Shown piece by piece: positions 37,430 to 40,920 of a stretch of 40,920 nucleotides of DNA. Both the position numbers and the translations under genes were made by a program. The stretch is from an uncultured Bacteroidia bacterium (GTDB taxonomy: Bacteria; Bacteroidota; Bacteroidia; J057; CALLMJ01), in contig CALLMJ010000050.1 in assembly GCA_938006875.1 (NCBI GenBank), forward strand, positions 1-40,920, written 5' to 3'. Under the pieces are notes generated by a model. It saw nothing but the letters and a program-made list of their open reading frames with translations, did not search any database and was not told where the DNA came from. Position 1 is the stretch's first letter; every line of letters starts with the position of its first letter.

Positions 37430-38508
37430 TGTTTTGATTTACTAAAAGAAAAAGGTAAAACTATGATTTGAAACATAAGAAAGATATATTCGCCAAAAAA
37501 GTTAAAAATCATAGGGATCCGAAAGCCAGTTTTGTGTGTAAATATTTGCATAGATGTAAATTTAACAAAGTTCATTAAACACAAAGATAATAACAAAATT
37601 TTATTTTCCAAAATATTTATTGTATTAAATATCCAAAATAAACTGATGAACTGCATAAAATTCAGTGTAAATAATAAAAATTTAGTGGTTAATTTGTAAT
37701 ATTTACTTGCTGAATAATGTCTTTTTTTTTGTTTTAAATAATCTATAAATTGAGTTTTGGGATTAGAAATCGTTTGAGAAGCTGGACTAAACAATACATC
37801 AAATTTATATTTTTTTTCTAAATTTTGTATAAATAAATCATCGTCTCCACTTAATACATTTTTATGTTTTTCATATCCTTTTTCTTGAAAAAAAATAACT
37901 TTTTTGAAACCCCAATTTCTACCGACGCACATATAAGGCGATTGTAATAATGCAGTAAAACTATATAAATAAGCCGTAAAAAAAGTTTCCCATTCAATTA
38001 AACAATTAAACCACATTTTTTTACTTGCATAAGGACTTAAACCCAAAACTATTTGGTTTCCATTTTGAAATGAAGTATTGTAATATTTTAACCATTGATT
38101 AGAAAGTGGTTTACAATCTGCATCTGTTAATACAATATATTCATAATCAGCATTTAATATACCTTTAGTTAAAGCAAATTTTTTAGGTGACCATTCTATT
38201 GGAGTAGATTCTAAGTTAATTACTTTAAGTTTATGGTTTTTAATATTTTGTAAAAATTTATAGCTTTCATCATTGGTATTATTAATAACAATAATCACTT
38301 GATAATTTGTATAATCCAAATCCAGCCAGTAATCAAGATGATTTTTTAAATTTACATATTCATTTTTAGCTGCAATTACAATAGAAATACCGAGTTCAAG
38401 ATTTTCTGTATTAATTTCAATTGGTTTTTTTTTAAAGATTATTACTGCAAGGGATATTAACCAAAAAATTGTTAATGAAACAAAAGAAATAAAAAGTAGA
38501 AAAGTCAA
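37420..38508 (-). CDS. Membrane glycosyltransferase, family 2
   Basis: A 362-residue GT-A glycosyltransferase. One N-terminal membrane span (about 3-24) precedes the catalytic domain: 'LGISIVIAAKNEYVNLKNHL', the DxD-type 'VLTDADCKP', 'GDDDLFIQNL' and the 'KQKKRHYSASKYY' motif that corresponds to the Q/RxxRW region, here without Trp. Two or three C-terminal spans (about 275-355) anchor it in the inner membrane. It resembles GT2 enzymes that build surface polysaccharides or glycolipids, but acceptor and donor are unknown. It starts 6 bases after the SiaC-like gene and overlaps the sigma gene by 10 bases. Confidence 0.88.
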   Translation of the reverse strand: MTFLLFISFVSLTIFWLISLAVIIFKKKPIEINTENLELGISIVIAAKNEYVNLKNHLDYWLDLDYTNYQVIIVINNTNDESYKFLQNIKNHKLKVINLESTPIEWSPKKFALTKGILNADYEYIVLTDADCKPLSNQWLKYYNTSFQNGNQIVLGLSPYASKKMWFNCLIEWETFFTAYLYSFTALLQSPYMCVGRNWGFKKVIFFQEKGYEKHKNVLSGDDDLFIQNLEKKYKFDVLFSPASQTISNPKTQFIDYLKQKKRHYSASKYYKLTTKFLLFTLNFMQFISLFWIFNTINILENKILLLSLCLMNFVKFTSMQIFTHKTGFRIPMIFNFFGEYIFLMFQIIVLPFSFSKSKQWK

Positions 38509-38514
38509 ATTTAA

Positions 38515-38886
38515 TCAATTGGAATAAATTTTTATTGGTATATTCACTAATTCGGAGATATCTTCCCCTACTTCAATCATATCATCATCTAACTCATCAT
38601 GATACCAGTTTACTAAAATTTTTTTTCCATTTTCATAATACAAATCTAATTCTTCAAATAAACGTATGACTAATTTTGTTGCACTAGAATTAATATAAGT
38701 TAACATGAAGTTAAGCGTAATTTCAGAGTTTGATTTGATATAATCAATAATCATTTCATGAATAGGGTTAAAAAATTCAGTAGCGTTAGCAGGGTAAAGT
38801 TTTCCAGTAAAATTAATAACACCTTTACTTTTATCAAACAAAACCTCTGGTGAAAACTTAGTACTTTCTATTAAGACTGCGTTCAT
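38515..38886 (-). CDS. SiaC-family (DUF1987) regulatory phosphoprotein
   Basis: A 123-residue protein of the SiaC family. In Pseudomonas, SiaC is a partner-switch phosphoprotein toggled by the SiaA phosphatase and SiaB kinase, and its unphosphorylated form stimulates a diguanylate cyclase. Family features seen here are 'TKFSPEVLFDK', 'GVINFTGKLYPANATEFFNP', the phosphosite region 'LTYINSSATKLVIRLFEEL' (Ser/Thr cluster) and 'WYHDELDDDMIEVGEDISEL'. SiaA and SiaB homologues are not next to it. It is the first gene of the cluster with GT2, ECF sigma and acetyltransferase. A TAAATTCG box at 38909-38916 could be its -7 element. Confidence 0.85.
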   Translation of the reverse strand: MNAVLIESTKFSPEVLFDKSKGVINFTGKLYPANATEFFNPIHEMIIDYIKSNSEITLNFMLTYINSSATKLVIRLFEELDLYYENGKKILVNWYHDELDDDMIEVGEDISELVNIPIKIYSN

Positions 38887-38908
38887 TTTGATTATACAAA
38901 AATTTATG

Positions 38909-38916
38909 CGAATTTA
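38909..38916 (-). promoter_or_regulatory. Likely -7 box of the SiaC-like cluster
   Basis: The minus strand reads TAAATTCG followed by CATAA, one base off the consensus, 22 bases before the ATG at 38886. Confidence 0.4.
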
Positions 38917-39060
38917 CTAATAAAAGCTATTCAATAACTAATTGAGATAGGCATTAAATTTTATTTTTCTGATAAACAATAACTTAAAAATTTTCTTAAT
39001 TTTTTTACCCAAAAAAATTTTTTCTTTGTAAAAAATGTTGAAACAAAAAATTTATGTTTT

Positions 39061-39567
39061 ATGGAAGATATCCTTGTAAACAAAGTTGCAAATAGTGCTA
39101 TACTGACCTTCAATCTTGAAGATTTTTATCCCAAACAACCGATTCAAGAATTAGATATTAAACATTTTCTTTTTATGGGATTAATCCTAAAAGAAAAAGA
39201 TTTTAGAGAAATGGTGAAAAATTATGATTGGAAACAATATGAAAATCAAATTGTTTGTATTTACTGTTCTGAAGATGCTATCATTCCAACTTGGGCTTAT
39301 ATGATTATTGCTACTTCATTAAATGAAGTTCATGCAGAAGCATTTTTGGGAAAAAAAGAGAATTTTCTTGATGCTTATTACTATAAAATTCTTCATGAAT
39401 TAAGTTATGATAATTTTCAAGATAAGAATGTAGTAATCAAAGGTTGTGGTGAAAAAAATATACCCAATTCTGCTTATGTATTGGCAAGCCAAAAGTTATC
39501 CAATTATGTTAAAAAATTATTTTATGGAGAGCCCTGCTCAACTGTACCGATTTGGAGAAAGAAATAA
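39061..39567 (+). CDS. DUF2480 family protein
   Basis: A 168-residue cytoplasmic protein of the DUF2480 family, found mainly in Bacteroidota. Recognisable segments are 'LDIKHFLFMGLILKEKDFRE', 'YCSEDAIIPTWAYMIIATSL', 'VVIKGCGEKNIPNSAYVLAS' and the C-terminal 'GEPCSTVPIWRKK'. The function is unknown. Two conserved Cys (in 'KGCG' and 'PCST') may be metal or redox sites; that is inference. No signal peptide or membrane span is visible. It is divergent from the SiaC-like cluster and lies 91 bases before the SPFH gene on the same strand. Confidence 0.88.
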   Translation: MEDILVNKVANSAILTFNLEDFYPKQPIQELDIKHFLFMGLILKEKDFREMVKNYDWKQYENQIVCIYCSEDAIIPTWAYMIIATSLNEVHAEAFLGKKENFLDAYYYKILHELSYDNFQDKNVVIKGCGEKNIPNSAYVLASQKLSNYVKKLFYGEPCSTVPIWRKK

Positions 39568-39611
39568 TTCATAAAATTTGTTAAATATTTTTTTGAGCGA
39601 AACCTTTTCGG

Positions 39612-39619
39612 TAATTTTA
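39612..39619 (+). promoter_or_regulatory. -7 box of the SPFH gene
   Basis: TAATTTTA followed by CG, one base off TAnnTTTG. TTTTG at 39591-39595 lies 16 bases upstream. The stretch before the box (GAAACCTTTTCGGTAATTTT) closely resembles the sequence before the typA box (GAAACTTTTCGTAATTTT). Confidence 0.45.
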
Positions 39620-39658
39620 CGTAAAATATTTCAAAAACAATTTTAACCACAATATAAA

Positions 39659-40783
39659 ATGGGAATTTTTAAATTTTTTTCAAACCAGTTCATTGAAATT
39701 ATTGAATGGTTAGACGATTCTAATGATACGATAATCTATAAATTTCCTGATGAAGATAGGGAAATTAAAATGGGAGCACAATTAGTGGTAAGAGAATCAC
39801 AAGTAGCACTTTTCTTAAATGAAGGAAAATTAGCAGATGTTTATGGACCTGGTCGTCATGAACTTTCTACTAGAAATATGCCTATTCTTTCTACTTTGAA
39901 AGGTTGGAAATATGGTTTTAATTCTCCTTTCAAATGTGATGTTTACTTTGTTTCTACTAAACAATTAGAAATTAAATGGGGTACTAAACAACCCATTTTA
40001 ATTAGAGACCCTGAATTTGATGCTGTAAGGATAAGAGCATTTGGTAATTTATATTTCAAAGTAGTTGATGCCCCTAAATTTTTTACAGAAGTTGCAGGTA
40101 CTGATTCCAAAGTAACTACCGATGAAATTATTGACAGATTTAGAGGTCTTATAATTACCAAATTTACTTCTTCTATTGGAAAAACTGGTAAATCTATCCT
40201 GGATTTGGCTTCCATGGGAGCAGATTTAGGAGCAGAGCTTTTACCATTTATTAACAAAGATTTAGAAGCTATTGGTCTTGAAATTAAGTCTTTCAATGTT
40301 GAAAGCATCAATTTACCAGAAGAACTTCAAGCAGAACTTGACGAAATGGTCAAAAATAACATGAAGTTAAGAACTAAACGTAAAGAAAAAATGCTTGAAA
40401 ATGAAATGGAACTTACTAACCTCGCTAATAAACTTAATCTTTCCCAAAACGTTGATGACATGAATAAGTTCCTTCAAATGCAAACAGGTTTAGGTATGAC
40501 CAAAGAAAATACGGGTGGTGGTGATAATAATGCAGGAAATATGATGAAAACCATGTTAGAAATGAATATGGGTATGAATATGGTTAATCAAATGATGAAT
40601 AACCAAAATCAGAACCAGAATAAAAATCAAACTCCTACAAATAATAATACCAACAATACTGATGCAGAAAGAGAAAAAATTATGGCTACTCTTAAACAAC
40701 TCGGTGAATTAAAAGAAATGGGTGTTCTTACTCAAGAAGAATTTGACGCAAAGAAAAAAGAACTTCTTTCTAAGTTAGTATAG
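39659..40783 (+). CDS. SPFH domain protein with C-terminal SHOCT
   Basis: A 374-residue protein of the SPFH/YdjI-like ('virion core protein') group. The SPFH fold covers about residues 35-270 ('GAQLVVRESQVALFLNEGKL', 'GPGRHELSTRNMPIL', 'RIRAFGNLYFKVVDAPKFF'). A Met/Asn/Gln-rich low-complexity linker follows (about 285-335). The end is a short SHOCT helix pair ('LGELKEMGVLTQEEFDAKKK'), often an oligomerisation motif. There is no signal peptide. In Bacillus, YdjI works with membrane-stress proteins such as PspA/YdjF; no such partner is in view. A terminator follows, so it is the last gene of its transcript. Confidence 0.87.
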   Translation: MGIFKFFSNQFIEIIEWLDDSNDTIIYKFPDEDREIKMGAQLVVRESQVALFLNEGKLADVYGPGRHELSTRNMPILSTLKGWKYGFNSPFKCDVYFVSTKQLEIKWGTKQPILIRDPEFDAVRIRAFGNLYFKVVDAPKFFTEVAGTDSKVTTDEIIDRFRGLIITKFTSSIGKTGKSILDLASMGADLGAELLPFINKDLEAIGLEIKSFNVESINLPEELQAELDEMVKNNMKLRTKRKEKMLENEMELTNLANKLNLSQNVDDMNKFLQMQTGLGMTKENTGGGDNNAGNMMKTMLEMNMGMNMVNQMMNNQNQNQNKNQTPTNNNTNNTDAEREKIMATLKQLGELKEMGVLTQEEFDAKKKELLSKLV

Positions 40784-40810
40784 TTTATTTTATGTTCATA
40801 TGTTAAAGTT

Positions 40811-40833
40811 AAGCTGCTCTTTATGGGCAGCTT
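40811..40833 (+). terminator. Intrinsic terminator after the SPFH gene
   Basis: A 9-bp stem (AAGCTGCTC / GGGCAGCTT, with one T-G wobble) and a 5-base loop, 27 bases past the SPFH stop and followed by a run of T residues. Confidence 0.85.
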
Positions 40834-40905
40834 TTTTATTAAAATTAAAATTTATTTGGTATTTCATTAAAAGTTTATTTATTTAGCGGTAGAGTTAATG
40901 TAGAT

Positions 40906-40920
40906 ATGAAAAAGATATTA
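40906..40920 (+). CDS. Possible start of a further gene, cut by the window edge
   Basis: ATG at 40906 opens 'MKKIL' and runs off the edge. The basic-then-hydrophobic start is what a signal peptide would give, but five codons are not enough to say more. Confidence 0.25.

Noticed and set aside
39943-40311. 122-codon minus-strand ORF inside the SPFH gene
   Set aside because: Shadow of the SPFH frame with no promoter or homology signal.

Overview
The window is an AT-rich piece of a Bacteroidota chromosome. Four lines of evidence agree. Bacteroidota-type -7 promoter boxes (TAnnTTTG) precede most genes or operons. There is a large secreted protein with a type IX secretion (T9SS) C-terminal sorting domain. 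There is a TonB-dependent receptor with an N-terminal carboxypeptidase-regulatory-like domain. Several families are typical of the phylum (DUF2480, SiaC/DUF1987, an OmpA-tailed propeller protein). Order or genus cannot be fixed from this sequence. No rRNA, tRNA, CRISPR array, intact insertion sequence or prophage was found.

Layout. 1-2836 (-): a TonB-dependent receptor split by an apparent one-base deletion and cut by the window edge. 3212-5314: xseA, a small exported protein and a tiny antisense-strand membrane ORF. 5477-9076 (-): a two-gene beta-oxidation operon (fadA, fadN) closed by a strong terminator. 9313-12372 (-): a cytochrome P450 and pyrG. 12471-13235 (+): a dienoyl/enoyl-CoA reductase-like SDR. 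13417-18651: LD-carboxypeptidase, typA, a Rieske oxygenase and L-2-hydroxyglutarate oxidase. 18733-19056 (-): the decayed 3' end of a surface-protein gene. 19136-23230 (+): a 1364-residue T9SS-exported protein. 23345-27901 (-): mfd and a Sua5-type threonylcarbamoyl-AMP synthase. 27902-28271: the remnant of what looks like a PD-(D/E)XK/AAA-ATPase gene. 28272-33824 (+): an NfeD-like protein, then a tight operon of a PorE-like propeller-OmpA protein, an exported protein and mutL. 33985-38886 (-): RNase R preceded by an overlapping set siaC-like / GT2 / ECF sigma / NeuD-like acetyltransferase. 39061-40783 (+): a DUF2480 protein and an SPFH-SHOCT protein.

How the genes fit together. Much of the window is housekeeping: nucleotide synthesis, translation GTPase, tRNA modification, DNA repair through Mfd, MutL and XseA, and RNA decay. 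Fatty-acid breakdown is carried by fadN-fadA, possibly helped by the SDR. Cell-surface functions are carried by the receptor, the T9SS cargo and the PorE-like protein. The least conventional group is the SiaC-like / glycosyltransferase / ECF sigma / acetyltransferase cluster. Its overlapping reading frames suggest a coupled regulatory and surface-glycan module.

The strongest second-look items are three genes whose -7 box ends exactly 4 bases before the start codon (likely leaderless mRNAs), a MutL lacking the endonuclease motif, an SDR without the catalytic Tyr, the receptor frameshift, and small GC-rich repeats in intergenic gaps. I did not find a clear wholly new system. Most of the window is ordinary core genome.
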